This document shows positions 54,421 through 64,000 of a stretch of 64,000 bases of DNA, one piece after another (position 1 is the stretch's first letter; each line of letters opens with the position of its first letter). The notes under the pieces were generated by a model that had not been told where the DNA came from, made no database searches, and was given only the letters and a program-made list of their open reading frames with translations. The position numbers and the translations under genes were made by a program. This DNA comes from Phaeodactylum tricornutum CCAP 1055/1 (taxonomy: Eukaryota; Bacillariophyta; Bacillariophyceae; Surirellales; Neidiaceae). The stretch is from NCBI RefSeq assembly GCF_000150955.2, contig NC_011671.1, positions 372,001-436,000 of the forward strand, written 5' to 3'.

Positions 54421-54656
54421 GGTTTGGTCTGTATTGGTTTTGCTTACAACAGTCTTTGTCTGTAACTAACTAGAAGGATCGAACAAGTTCGGTGAGACCT
54501 AGAAATCATAACCCTAGTTTTTTGCACAATGAGAGAAAGCTAGCTAGAACCTACAAAGGCGAGACAAACGAACGGTATTGTGAAGTAACTGCAAAAAGGG
54601 CTTTCATTCTCTGCCACCGCCCAGCCATACAAAACGCGCCGCTCGCCTGGATCATC

Positions 54657-55506
54657 ATGGTGTTCTATTTCGAAAGTCGTTGCGGCGAATACACCATTTA
54701 CATGGGAAAGGACAAATATGAGAACGAAGATCTTATCAAATACGGACTGCCAGAAGATGTTTGGTTTCACGTGGACGATCTGAGCTAAACTTGCGCATGA
54801 AGCCAGGCATGTCCTTGGACGATATTTCCGATGATTTGCTACTGGATTGTTCCGCCATGGTCAAGGCCAATAGTATTCAAGGCTGCAAGGTAGGGGTACT
54901 TTTACAAGATTTGTAGTTGCCACCGAAAAATGCAAGTGGTGGATTCTTAGAAAGACGATTCCTCAGCGACAGTTGCTAAACACGTCGTTGCTTTTGTTTC
55001 TTAGAAATCGTCGGTCTACGTCGTTTACACGCGATGGAAGAATCTGAAAAAGACTTCCGGTATGGTCGACGGGCAAGTTGGATTCCATCGACCTGAGAAT
55101 GTGCGCCGAGTCTCCGTCGAAAAGGTGAGTTTGCCTTCACCTTCGTTTTGGCAAAAACATCTGCCGCCTTAGTAGGGTGGCAAGGGAGACGTAAGCTCAA
55201 GTCCAGATTTTGTTCGCTTTCCAGAATGGCCCCATCGTTCGAGCAATCGAAAAATCTCGCAAAGAATTGCACCCAGATCTGTTCCAAGAGCAGCAGGATC
55301 GGTTGAAGGAAATAAGACGAGAAAACAAGGAGGATTTCAAAAAGGAGGCCAAGGCCAAGCAGCACATGAAGATCGAGGCACAGCGGGAAAAGGAGGCAAG
55401 ATCATACGACCGCATTATGAAGGAAGAAAATATGACGAAAAACACGGAAATTAAAGCATCTGCAGATGCCACTGCAGCCGAAGAATACGAAGACGATTTT
55501 TTCTAA
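54657..55506 (+). CDS. CCDC25: CCDC25-like protein, reading frame interrupted near a conserved motif
   Basis: Starts [20 protein letters not shown], as CCDC25 does, and continues [19 protein letters not shown]. At 54786 the frame meets TAA directly after Ser43. It resumes one frame over with [20 protein letters not shown] to 54889. In other eukaryotes the intervening residues are SAHVY. The five bases TAAAC stand where fifteen are expected, so ten appear to be missing and no intron could fit. Two more exons, 55005-55124 and 55225-55506, complete the protein: [17 protein letters not shown] and [16 protein letters not shown], then a charged coiled coil ending EEYEDDFF. The rest looks intact, with good splice sites. 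CCDC25 carries an NFACT-R-type domain. Either this copy is disabled or the sequence has an error. Confidence 0.8.
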
Positions 55507-56738
55507 TCCGTTTTATCTCCCGATCTGAACTCTTAAGAACACTGGCTGTGACATAGAGCTCAGCTGTAATTTTTGTCATGGCAATGTAGGAGAGGAAACA
55601 TGGTGCTGTTTGGCATCTGCAAAGACACGCTGTGGCTTGGTAATGTACTTCTTTGTACGTGATTTCAGTTGACAATTGGGAGGGAGCCTTCACAATCAAA
55701 TGAGATACCTTTTGTCTTATCATTTCGGGAAAATAGACCTTTTAAAGCTGATAGGGAGTATTCACAGTCAATGGGGGCTTCGCCCCGAATCATACTTAAC
55801 AGATGAGACGTAATTGATTAACTGTAAGTGTGAAAAGAAAATTCGCCAACAGTGAAGGGACGGCAAAGTGGAAAACTCAATCTTACAATTAGTAGATTCA
55901 TTTGGCGCCAGTATTTTATTTACCGTAGGTATTCAAACTATTCAAACCTACAGTTTGAGTAAACGTCAAACATTTGTCAAGGCTGCCGAAGTTTCCCGCT
56001 AAATATTTATCGCGGGGCGTCCAATGAGTCCTTTTAGGGTAACCCACCTGCCACCACAAAGGAAACAAGTTTGTTTTGGTAGCAACCCTCTCCAATGGGG
56101 CCGGCTTGTTCCCAAGACGATGCGTACTATTTGATTGAACCCCAAATGGTAGTGAAAGTTGACAGATGGCGCTTAGGGACTTCTATGTTCCAGCTCATTG
56201 TAGTCATTTGGGCTGGAATTGCATGGTGTCGGCAGCTTTCTCCTTTTGCATGGAAGGAAGCATGGAAGGAAATAAGAACAATAGAACTCTGAAGGGAAGC
56301 AAACAACAGTTCAAACATGCCGGATGGAGCGGATGGGATTTCCTTTCGGGCTTAGCAGCCTTTTGCGGATTCTACCATTTGGAAAGAGGAAGTCTACTTA
56401 TCCGGCCTCGATGAGGCCGCAAAATCACTAATCCGGCAAAAATAAAAATTTACTAAGTACCAAAGGTGGGGACCACTTTGCTTTCCATAGTAGAAATAAT
56501 TATGAGGAAAGATGGATCTTAAATAATTCAAGTATTTAAAGACCACATTCTCTATTAATTTTTTGAGATGCTGGATTAAACACGTTGTAGTATTATTTGA
56601 GGCCTGCGATGGAAGATGCTCTCCAAACGACGCATCGTTCGAAGGAGGCGAGGCATCTTGAGAGATGATCCATCGATAAATCTCTGCGAAAAGTGGGTTG
56701 AGAATTGAAGTTTCAAGTTTGTTAATCGTCTACCGAAG
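55507..56738. other. Intergenic, no gene seen
   Basis: 1,232 bases, AT-rich towards 56400-56600. An inverted repeat GTAGGT/ACCTAC lies at about 55925-55951 around a duplicated ATTCAAAC word. TCACAGTCA stands at 55762-55770. GCATGGAAGGAA is tandemly repeated near 56249-56271. Frames of 60-85 codons at 56095-56414 show no domain. Confidence 0.4.
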
Positions 56739-59409
56739 ATGAAATTTTGCTCATCAACTATCTTGATCCTGGCTCTCGGTGCGTCGGCTGATGCCACCAA
56801 TATCAGGGGAGTTGACCTCGGACGCGGACTTAAATCAGGAAACGGCAAGAGCAATGCCGAGAGGGACATGAAGAACGGATGGAAGAACGGAAAAGAAGGC
56901 GGAAAAGGCAAGGGAAGCCAAGCGGTGCGTACAGTATGTGCTTTTGAGAACGGTTTTCAACGACGAAGAAAGTATCATCCTGGACTAACTTTTACCTTCG
57001 GTAGAGTCCTCCAACCACAGTAGACAAGGTCTGTGTTGAAGAGCCACTCGAATGGAATGCGGCCACAGCAGCTGTTCTGTCGACTATCCCCAACGCAGAT
57101 ACCGTGCTGTCGGCGCTGGTTCAATTTCAACAAGAAGGCATCACTATTGGTTCAACCATTGCCCTCCTCCCAGAGGCGTCTGATGCCTCGGTTTCTGGAG
57201 CACGTTCGGGATGGTATGAGCGGAGACACAGACTTCCCTCATGGTCCCCTGAAGGCTATTGCCACCGTTGGTGAGCGGAGTACGTGCGATGACTCTCTTG
57301 GCGAGAAGATTGTTGGGGTACCGGATGGACTCGGTGTATACCTCGTGGACGATGATATGTACGAGTTGTCGTCCAGTCAGAGTCTTACGGACCGCTTGTT
57401 TATGAGTCTTATCCCTACCCAGTCAATGATGGTGCTGCCACCTTTGGTGGCTCGCACGTCCAATACGTTGACTACAATCGGGATGCAATGACGGGATTCA
57501 TGACAAGTGATGTGCCCGCGTCATCTATGGTCACAGGTTTTGGAGAGATGATTGAGATTTCTTACAACCTCAAAGGGGAGCTTGTTGGCCCCCGTGTACG
57601 CGATGGTAACACAACCGTTGGTGCCCATTATGCGAACACCGACGCTGCTGGAGCTTATGTTGTCGTCAGCGAACCAGCGGAAGCTGACTGGCTGATGCAG
57701 AGTCTTTGCTCTGCCCACTTGGAACAGACGCATCAGTGGGATCGTTTTATTGGTCTGGAAGATGACATCTTTATCACAAATGAGGAATGGATGATTTACG
57801 AAAACGGAACCTTGTTTGTTGGTATTGGTGTAAGTACTGATACGCGCGACTTTTTTCTGCTATTGTTCAGGAATCTTACACTTTCCTTTCTTACAGGCTC
57901 ATGCCATCGATACCCACACCAAGACGGACTACTCGCTCGGAGTTTTTGGTCAAGGTGGTTTCGAAAAAATTGCTGAGATTAACTCCCAGCACCCAGACTA
58001 CACCATGTTTGCCGTGTCTGGTAGGTTCTAACAGCCAAGATTTTTTTGTCGCGCTTCACATTCATGTTTTAACTTTGTTTTTCTGTTCCTTAGGTTACAA
58101 CGGAGATTTAACTGGAAACAGCGCTGTCCTCCAAGCCCGTAAGGATAAATACGGTATGCGCCCTGACGGGGAGGAATACGTATGGTCTGAGAATGTTGTT
58201 CCTTTCCGCATTTTCGTCGGTGTCAAGGGCAAAATGTAAGACGGATCTACTGCGCCAGCTGACGACTTCCTTGCTCGAAATGACCTTCGGTACGGAAAAC
58301 TCTATGGATTTGCAATTGACATGAGCGAAAGCGGTCCCTCCGGTGGTATCTTTCGGGATGAATTTCACCAAGATCCAGCCAAAGCCAAGAATGGAGCCAA
58401 GGTGGACGGAAAGTGGATTTCCGTTGACTGGACTTGGGATGGTGAAGTCAGAAATTTCCAGCACGATGTTGCTTGGGAGTTTCAATTGAAGCCCCCAGGA
58501 ACCTCTGAAGGAAGTAGCATGGAGGATTACCAGTGGTGGAATGCTGGAGGGCTCAGTTCTAGTGGACTCAAGACGGAGCATGTGACGCCAGTAAGGACTA
58601 CTTTTGACTTTTAACGATAAGATTTTTGACCAGCTATCTACACTTTCTGTTGCTCTTTTCGATACAGGATCCCCGTACAGACACGACTGGCTTTGTCCAA
58701 GGCAGCACTGCCGGATACTTTGGGCACTTGTACGTACATGATGTGATAGCCATGCTAAATTCTGTTGCTGATGAAGAAGTTCCTGCAATGTTTGACGGTG
58801 CTTGGTACGTCTACCCAGGGTGAACTCGACATCACAAGTCAGGTGAAGCTCGGTGGAAAGGGAGAGTATGCGGATGGTCGCGACGCTACCCGCAATTGGG
58901 ATGATGCCGATGGCGAAGGAAAAGTCACGTTTAAAGACATCGACGGTCTCGAAGTTGTATACAGTAATGACGGCAAGCTGTACGCTATTATCCAGGAAGA
59001 CTCTGGAAACGATCTAGGTGAACGCATGTTTATTACCAGTCCCCTCGAGCATGAAGATGACGGTGAAGAGCTCACTTACTACTTTATCGCGATGAGTGGA
59101 GGTAGTCGCAATACGAGAATGACTGAAGGAGTTGGAATCCCCAAGGGCACAAACTGTGAAGCCAATGCCCACGAGTTCTCCGGCATCTTTGACATGTCTG
59201 GCTTGATCCGTAAACAGGATGGAGAGTATATGCTGTCTGCTTCCGATGAGGGACATCACAAGCGAAAACAGGACAAAAAAGTGAATATCAACGACAAGAC
59301 CATTATTATCGGTCTGCAGGCCCATAACATGTACTGCGGTGTCATTGAAGCCTTCCAAGCCGACCGCGGTGGTCAATGGCTCTTGTACAACCCTCATATT
59401 CCCATCTAA
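56739..59409 (+). pseudogene. Decayed gene for a large secreted protein of unknown family
   Basis: MKFCSSTILILALGASADA is a clean signal peptide, followed by a Gly/Lys-rich stretch, so the original product was secreted or membrane-bound. Introns at 56925-57004, 57830-57896, 58021-58093 and 58591-58667 have normal borders. Coding sequence is well preserved (PLVYESYPYPVNDGAATFG, RFIGLEDDIFITNEEWMIY, AWYVYPGELDIT, YAIIQEDSGNDLGERMF), but the frame changes near 57210, near 57365 and at 58820, and there is a TAA at about 58237 in frame. Four disruptions in one gene indicate a pseudogene, if the sequence is right. Repeated Gly/Asp blocks suggest a beta-propeller like that of PhoX-type phosphatases, but I cannot confirm this. 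Neighbouring genes give no clue. Confidence 0.7.
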
Positions 59410-60338
59410 GCTGGTGTGTACGGTTGCATAGGCAAGGTGTAGCAGAATTTGCACAGATCTTATTTCCCAGTAGGCCAAATTTGTTTTCGAAATAAAGTCT
59501 GACTATTTAGAACAGCAATTTGTTTTTCTCCTGTGAATAGTTACTTCTCAAGATTCCCTTTGACGAGTGTTGCTACACAAAATACAATGGTCCCAATGCT
59601 ATTGTTCTACATACTATCATTCGGGTCACAAGTATGAATGGCATCCTAAGTATCCGGCAAAGCCAATTCAAGGGAAACTGACGATGTACAATTCTACAGG
59701 TCATGCATAAATTTACAATCTTGATTTGTTTTCTTTGGAATTTGATCTCTTCATGAGTCTCACAATCTTTGAAAAGGGCCCGCCAACACAGACGTTCCTT
59801 ATACTCTTAACAAGTAACTATTGTCACCCCCCATACAACTGTACAACAAAGGTAGTATTTGTAGGTCTTACTTATTGGTCCGTTGAGATTCCTTCGTACT
59901 ACTCGTGTTGTGTTTGTTGTGTGGTTTTCCTGTCGAGAGATCTGCCACCTGTGTGTTGGGATCTGCTTGTCCAATCGTTTTGTTGAGACTGCTTGTTCAC
60001 CCTTGCGGAAACCCGTCCGTTTGTCAACTGTACTTGACTATTGTCGACAATCGGATTGCTAATCCCGATCCTCGTTGTTCGGTGTGCAACGACCACGCGA
60101 CGGTTCCCTTGTGTGATCGAATCTTTCTCGTCGTCCCGCTTTACTTAGGAAACGACTACTGTCCTATCCTAAGTATCTAGCTGGTACACAATCCACGGTT
60201 CTCTAACGAACAAGAAGGATTCACTTTAAGTAATTGTTTATTTAAGGAAGTGTCCGCACCTCACCTCCTTGCTTAACAATTCTAGACGTGAGAATTGTTG
60301 TTCTAACAACGAGGACTACCACGCAACAAAACTTATTG
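59410..60338. other. Intergenic; possible old solo LTR at about 59906-60328
   Basis: 929 bases without a gene. Within it, a stretch of about 420 bases begins TGTTG and ends CAACA, the usual ends of Copia-type LTRs, but I found no target-site duplication and no second copy, so the LTR reading is tentative. Near its 3' end, AACAATTCT at 60275-60283 and AGAATTGTT at 60291-60299 form a nine-base-pair hairpin, followed by GTTGTTCTAACAAC. Confidence 0.3.
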
Positions 60339-62012
60339 TCACGTTACCCCGTCCTTGTATCTTTTAACTTTTTTAGATTGCTTGGAAGTAAAATTTGTGT
60401 AATCGAGCTCCAAATAGTAGGTCTCCTTGACTGGATCCCCTGATTTGGCATCTGCGGTTCGCTCTTCGTGTAGCTTCATCTTGTATGTAGTCTGTCCTGG
60501 TGTGGGATTAAATCGATCTTGAAAAAATTGTTGCACTCGGAACCGATCGTTGCTCGATAGTTTGTTGGATTTTTCTTTTAACAGCTGATGCCAATCTTGT
60601 TGTTTTGGAGCGTGCAAAATAGCAGCAGGCAGTGCGACTGGAGCCGCTGTCTGGGGTAAAGCACTTGCTAGTCGTGCCTGGTAAGCGGCGAGTGCACCGG
60701 CCGCCAAGGCATCAACCATCGCGTGAGGAGTTTTGGTATATACATCTCCGACGGTCTTCGGCTCATCTTTGATTAGCACAGAAGGTTGCATATCTACCCC
60801 ACTTTGTGGACCGAGCTTGGCTTTGACTAATTTCTCAGATTGCTCGGCCGACTCAGCCTTTCGCTTGATACCTGACTTTTTTAAGCCGCCTTCTTTATTA
60901 GGAGTAGCCGCTGTCTCACCCCGCACCTTCCTTTCCTCTTCCATCCCTTGTACCTCCGCAATGTCAATCATTTGCATGCGAGAACGGCTATTGCCCGATT
61001 TGCCGGCCCGTCCTGGATGTGCTATAGGAACCACACCAGCAGTCCTCGCAGCTCCATTTGTTTCTACCCGATCCCGAATCAACTTACTCTTACCTACCAA
61101 AGCCTGCGAAGCACCTTTTTTTCGCACATGCAAAGCAACTTTGCTAACGACTCCGGGTCGAACGATACTAGGTTTTTTCGATGGCATAAACATGGATGCT
61201 TTTGTTTGATGCCCAGTTGACGATCTGGCGGCACTGATAGAGGATGCCTTGGTGGACCGAATACCCGGCATGATAGGCATAACGCGCTCTTTAGCATTAC
61301 TGCCATTTGAATCGGAGGAAGTTGACGCTGCTCGTTTACTGGCGACGCCGGTTTGTTTGGCATGCTCCTGCTCTTCCTGAGCTTTGGCAAGTTCCAGTCG
61401 TGCATCCACTAGCAAAACTTTGGCTTCACGGTCGACCGCGAAAGAGGATTGATGAAACATTTCTGGAATACTTCGTCGCAAGAGGTTCGGACCGATCAAT
61501 GCGTAGCGAAATGGTGCAAAAGTGGGATCTGCATCTGCTGTAGCAGCTGCGCATGCTGAAGCACAACTTGTTTGTTCTTCCACTTTCCGGACCTTTCGTA
61601 GTATCTGATTGCATGTCCTCTCTAACAGGGTACTTGCCTCTTGTCCCCTAAGGGAGACTCCATTTTTTTCTTGAAACATCAACCCTTGTACGAGACCAGA
61701 AATCACACGCACCCACTCCTCATGCAACGGAGCTTCTTGGGTTGCAACCAAAATTTTTTCCACTTGAACATCGGTGTCTTCATTCGCATCTAGCCCCAGC
61801 AAGCCGATCAAGATCCGATTGCGTATCACTTTGTCGGTTCTCGGTAGCACTTGTGCAATTTTCTCCAGGTACTCCGGAGCTGATTGAGATCCGCGCAAAG
61901 CCGAAGTTGTCACTGCTTTGACGAGGTCGAGACTAGAAAACGGGACCCGTAGTTTAGACTCGATGCTGGTCAAAAATGCGTCCAGGTCTTGTTGCGCGGG
62001 ATCGGTGGCCAT
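60339..62012 (-). CDS. NELF-A-like transcription pausing factor
   Basis: Intronless, 557 residues. The N-terminal 145 residues are helical, like the NELF-A HDAg domain, and RNRILIGLLGLD followed by VEKILVATQEAP lines up with the family's second half of that domain. The middle is disordered, Ser/Lys-rich, with RSRMQMIDIAEVQGMEEERK (about 344-363), close to the LLDISELDMVGxxREAKRRRK motif of metazoan NELF-A. The C-terminal 70 residues (TTYKMKLHEERT, YYLELDYTNFTSKQSKKVKR) match the NELF-A tail, which has an IKLSE and FEMNYxTGxWxRxKKYK pattern. NELF-A is part of the complex that pauses RNA polymerase II just downstream of promoters. Similarity is moderate, but three separate regions agree in order. 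Confidence 0.72.
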   Translation of the reverse strand: MATDPAQQDLDAFLTSIESKLRVPFSSLDLVKAVTTSALRGSQSAPEYLEKIAQVLPRTDKVIRNRILIGLLGLDANEDTDVQVEKILVATQEAPLHEEWVRVISGLVQGLMFQEKNGVSLRGQEASTLLERTCNQILRKVRKVEEQTSCASACAAATADADPTFAPFRYALIGPNLLRRSIPEMFHQSSFAVDREAKVLLVDARLELAKAQEEQEHAKQTGVASKRAASTSSDSNGSNAKERVMPIMPGIRSTKASSISAARSSTGHQTKASMFMPSKKPSIVRPGVVSKVALHVRKKGASQALVGKSKLIRDRVETNGAARTAGVVPIAHPGRAGKSGNSRSRMQMIDIAEVQGMEEERKVRGETAATPNKEGGLKKSGIKRKAESAEQSEKLVKAKLGPQSGVDMQPSVLIKDEPKTVGDVYTKTPHAMVDALAAGALAAYQARLASALPQTAAPVALPAAILHAPKQQDWHQLLKEKSNKLSSNDRFRVQQFFQDRFNPTPGQTTYKMKLHEERTADAKSGDPVKETYYLELDYTNFTSKQSKKVKRYKDGVT

Positions 62013-62960
62013 AATTCAATCTAAATTTAAAAGGCATATGTTATCACAGCGCAGGGCACTGGAATAGAGACGAGATGCAAACAGACAAGGGAATCCATGC
62101 GATAGTAAAAATCACATGCATCAATCTAAACGTGTGTCGATACCGAGCAGCGGATGTGAGGAGACAGCTTTTTCCGCTAATGTAACAGGAACAGTAAGTA
62201 GGAAGCGTGCAGACAACCTTTTAAAAAAAAGTTGATTCGTAGAGCGTGACCCGGCAGTCGTATTTAGTTTCTACATTTGTAGTCCTATCGCGAACGTGTC
62301 CACGCCAGCCACGAAAGGGCGTGGTGGTGCCTTCGGTCAGAAGAGGTGACTGTGGCGGTTGGTCGTTTTACTGTTAATTGTAAAATAAACGAAAACAATG
62401 CTAGAGAGAAAGCACCTTGTTTTGGATGACTGTGAATAGATCCTAAAAGGATTTTACTTTTTTGCTATGGTATCATTGGATTGATGCCTACCAGATTATC
62501 CCCACACGAATAAGTTAATTGACATCCATTGCTAGATAGCGTGCTTGTGTATGAGCTCGCAATAACACTGATCCCAGTAGAGCCAACCCAGCGACAATTT
62601 AATTGCCTAGCGTCACCAAAATACACTACGGACTGCACGCAGAGACCAGGTCTTTTCCAGATAAGAAAGTTGACGGCAGAGAAAAACTGGCAGAGGCTTT
62701 TACGGTGAACTACAAAAGCATCAGTAGGTGGTTCCTCGACAAGTCTTATCCGGTATTATTGACAGTCAGTCAACAGTTTAATGAATGCCTTTTCTAGCGA
62801 CCAACCTATCATGTATAGTGCGTTCCGAACAAAACACAGCATTCACATCAGACTAGCGAGCTGGGAGTGAACTGCAAAATCTCCAGACGTATGAACAGGA
62901 AAAGTTTCTCAGTCAATGTCAGTATCGTCATAGTACAGAGAAATTTGCAAGATTTTTACA
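62013..62960. other. Intergenic, no gene seen
   Basis: 948 bases. It should hold the NELF-A-like promoter, including TGACTGTGA at 62427-62435 (TCACAGTCA on the minus strand), and the 3' end of the last gene. A frame of 64 codons at 62603-62797 has no recognisable domain. Confidence 0.4.
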
Positions 62961-63611
62961 TTACGCCGCCTCCGCATCCCTAATTGAAATACCGTGCTTT
63001 GACCTCGGCATAATGCACTGGATTTTCTGCCATAGGTCGCTATCCAGCATACTCTGGGATCGCTGGCTCTGAATCGCTCTTACGGCTCGGCTTGCTCTCA
63101 CTTGCTCCGATCGGGAGTAGCCTGCTGCTTTTAACCAATCTTCACGAACGCACTTAGGCAGAATCATTTGGTGTCGGTCTCTTGATGGCAACCCTTTGCT
63201 GGCTTCATATTTGTCCAAATGGAGCTTATATGACTCCACTGCTTTCCAAGAAAGTGTCAACGGAGGACCGTTTGATACGGCTGGATTGTCACCAAGCAGT
63301 ATTTCGTGCAAATGAAATTCTACGAATGAAAAGGAAACTTGTCTTCGTTTATTGATAGACTTTTTTGTGCTCCATTTTACGTGACCCACTGAAAAAGCTT
63401 GTTTGCCTGACTTGAGACAGCCCTTTCGCATGGTCAAATTTCCTTTCGGTCCGTGATGGCCACGGGATGATCCCAGCTCATCGAAATCGGTCTCGAAGCA
63501 CTGTCGACTATCGCACTGCTCTCCGTATGCGTCGAAAGCGGTTTGTCTTTTGCAAATCAATTTTCTCAGCAATGGCATAGACTTTGAATGCTGGTGCTGA
63601 AATGAATCCAT
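62961..63611 (-). CDS. Diatom-type protein of unknown function
   Basis: Intronless, 216 residues. The central part has VSFSFVEFHLHEILLGDNP followed by VSNGPPLTLSW. Then come a helix with YEASKGLPSRDRH, a conserved-looking VREDWLKAAGYSRSEQ and an Arg/Gln-rich helix ending IQSQRSQSML. This order (V-x-F-x-x-V, a tyrosine/histidine motif, GDNPxVxxGPPLxLxW, then RxxxLxxxGYS and xxxQRxxS) recurs in an expanded family of unknown diatom proteins. No enzyme motif or targeting signal is present. TGACTGTTA (TAACAGTCA in gene sense) lies 73 bases before the start codon. The function is unknown. Confidence 0.7.
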   Translation of the reverse strand: MDSFQHQHSKSMPLLRKLICKRQTAFDAYGEQCDSRQCFETDFDELGSSRGHHGPKGNLTMRKGCLKSGKQAFSVGHVKWSTKKSINKRRQVSFSFVEFHLHEILLGDNPAVSNGPPLTLSWKAVESYKLHLDKYEASKGLPSRDRHQMILPKCVREDWLKAAGYSRSEQVRASRAVRAIQSQRSQSMLDSDLWQKIQCIMPRSKHGISIRDAEAA

Positions 63612-64000
63612 CGTAGTGAATCAAAGGATATAAATTCGGCAAGCAGTGCGAGTGAGCAATGTGATGCGAGTACCCGATGCCGCTGACTGTTAGTTGCCAA
63701 CGAGATTCGTTTTACTGCGAAGTGAAGAAGTAGCGAACTGTAAGTGGTCTGCGGATACAAATATATCAACATCGTCCTTGCCGCTGGCTTCATAAGTGAG
63801 TTCTCTTACTGGGTACCAGAAATCTATGTGACAGTACCTTCCTTTTTCATCTAGATTAAAAGTACAGGTATTTCTGACCAGAGCAAGAAATTTGGGACAC
63901 TCATCTAGCTGTCCCTGCGAACTCGAAAATCTCGGAGGCTATCAAAAGTTAGAACGTGCCAGACTACCAAAACTTCCTGCATGAAGCTGTTGGTATCTTG
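63612..64000. other. Upstream region of the last gene, window end
   Basis: 389 bases without a gene that I recognise. TGACTGTTA at 63684-63692 is the only repeated word noted. Any further gene would lie beyond the window. Confidence 0.4.

Noticed and set aside
56095-56414. Two short frames with a Cys/Trp-rich look
   Set aside because: No similarity recognised, overlapping each other and a local duplication.
59906-60328. Firm call of a second Copia family LTR
   Set aside because: The TGTTG/CAACA ends are suggestive, but there is no target duplication or second copy in the window; kept only as a tentative note.
1-64000. tRNA, rRNA and CRISPR features
   Set aside because: None was recognised by eye on either strand; a covariance-model scan would be needed to exclude tRNA genes.

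Overview
This is nuclear DNA from a photosynthetic stramenopile, most likely a pennate diatom such as Phaeodactylum tricornutum. Genes are compact and on both strands, with zero to four short GT-AG introns (about 67-230 nt). Several proteins start with a signal peptide followed by a phenylalanine cleavage site, the entry signal of secondary plastids with four membranes. Other pointers are diatom-type families: helicase-associated domains, a single-domain EukCat-like cation channel and a Copia-type (CoDi-like) retroelement. The species name is inference; no rRNA or organelle marker is present.

Layout. 1-10 kb: a PPR organelle RNA-binding protein, a 2.7 kb AT-rich gene-free block with two or three diverged tandem duplications, and a 1,446-residue composite protein with two helicase-associated domains, an ankyrin-like repeat and a CCCH finger. 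10.4-12.5 kb: a truncated Copia-type fossil. 12.7-18 kb: a heliorhodopsin, an uncharacterised plastid-targeted membrane protein, a related solo LTR and a plastid carotenoid isomerase/desaturase-like enzyme. 18.3-27.2 kb: a MOV10/SDE3-type RNA helicase tail to tail with an IQ-motif membrane protein, an LRRC57-like protein, a small plastid membrane protein, an EF-hand protein and a cblD/MMADHC-like vitamin B12 protein. 27.6-35.3 kb: a small respiratory-type protein, succinate dehydrogenase cytochrome b, a stromal-processing-peptidase-like M16 protease and an unknown plastid protein. 36-46.9 kb: the cation channel, ATG5, a calcium-dependent protein kinase, threonyl-tRNA synthetase and KIN17. 47.4-55.5 kb: an inositol polyphosphate 5-phosphatase, a Tousled-like kinase, a deacetylase of the HDAC/acetylpolyamine amidohydrolase type and a CCDC25 orthologue with an interrupted frame. 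56.7-63.6 kb: a decayed secreted-protein gene, a NELF-A-like factor and a diatom-type protein of unknown role.

There are no operons; functional links are by theme. A retinal-protein gene and a carotenoid-modifying enzyme lie within 5 kb. The EukCat-like channel, the EF-hand kinase and the IQ-motif membrane protein suggest voltage- and calcium-linked signalling. SDHC and a second likely mitochondrial protein are divergent neighbours. The main leads are the heliorhodopsin, the NELF-A-like gene, the composite 1,446-residue protein, the interrupted CCDC25 gene, the AT-rich block and a roughly 0.5 kb palindrome-rich insert inside a retroelement LTR. All intron borders and domain calls were made by eye.
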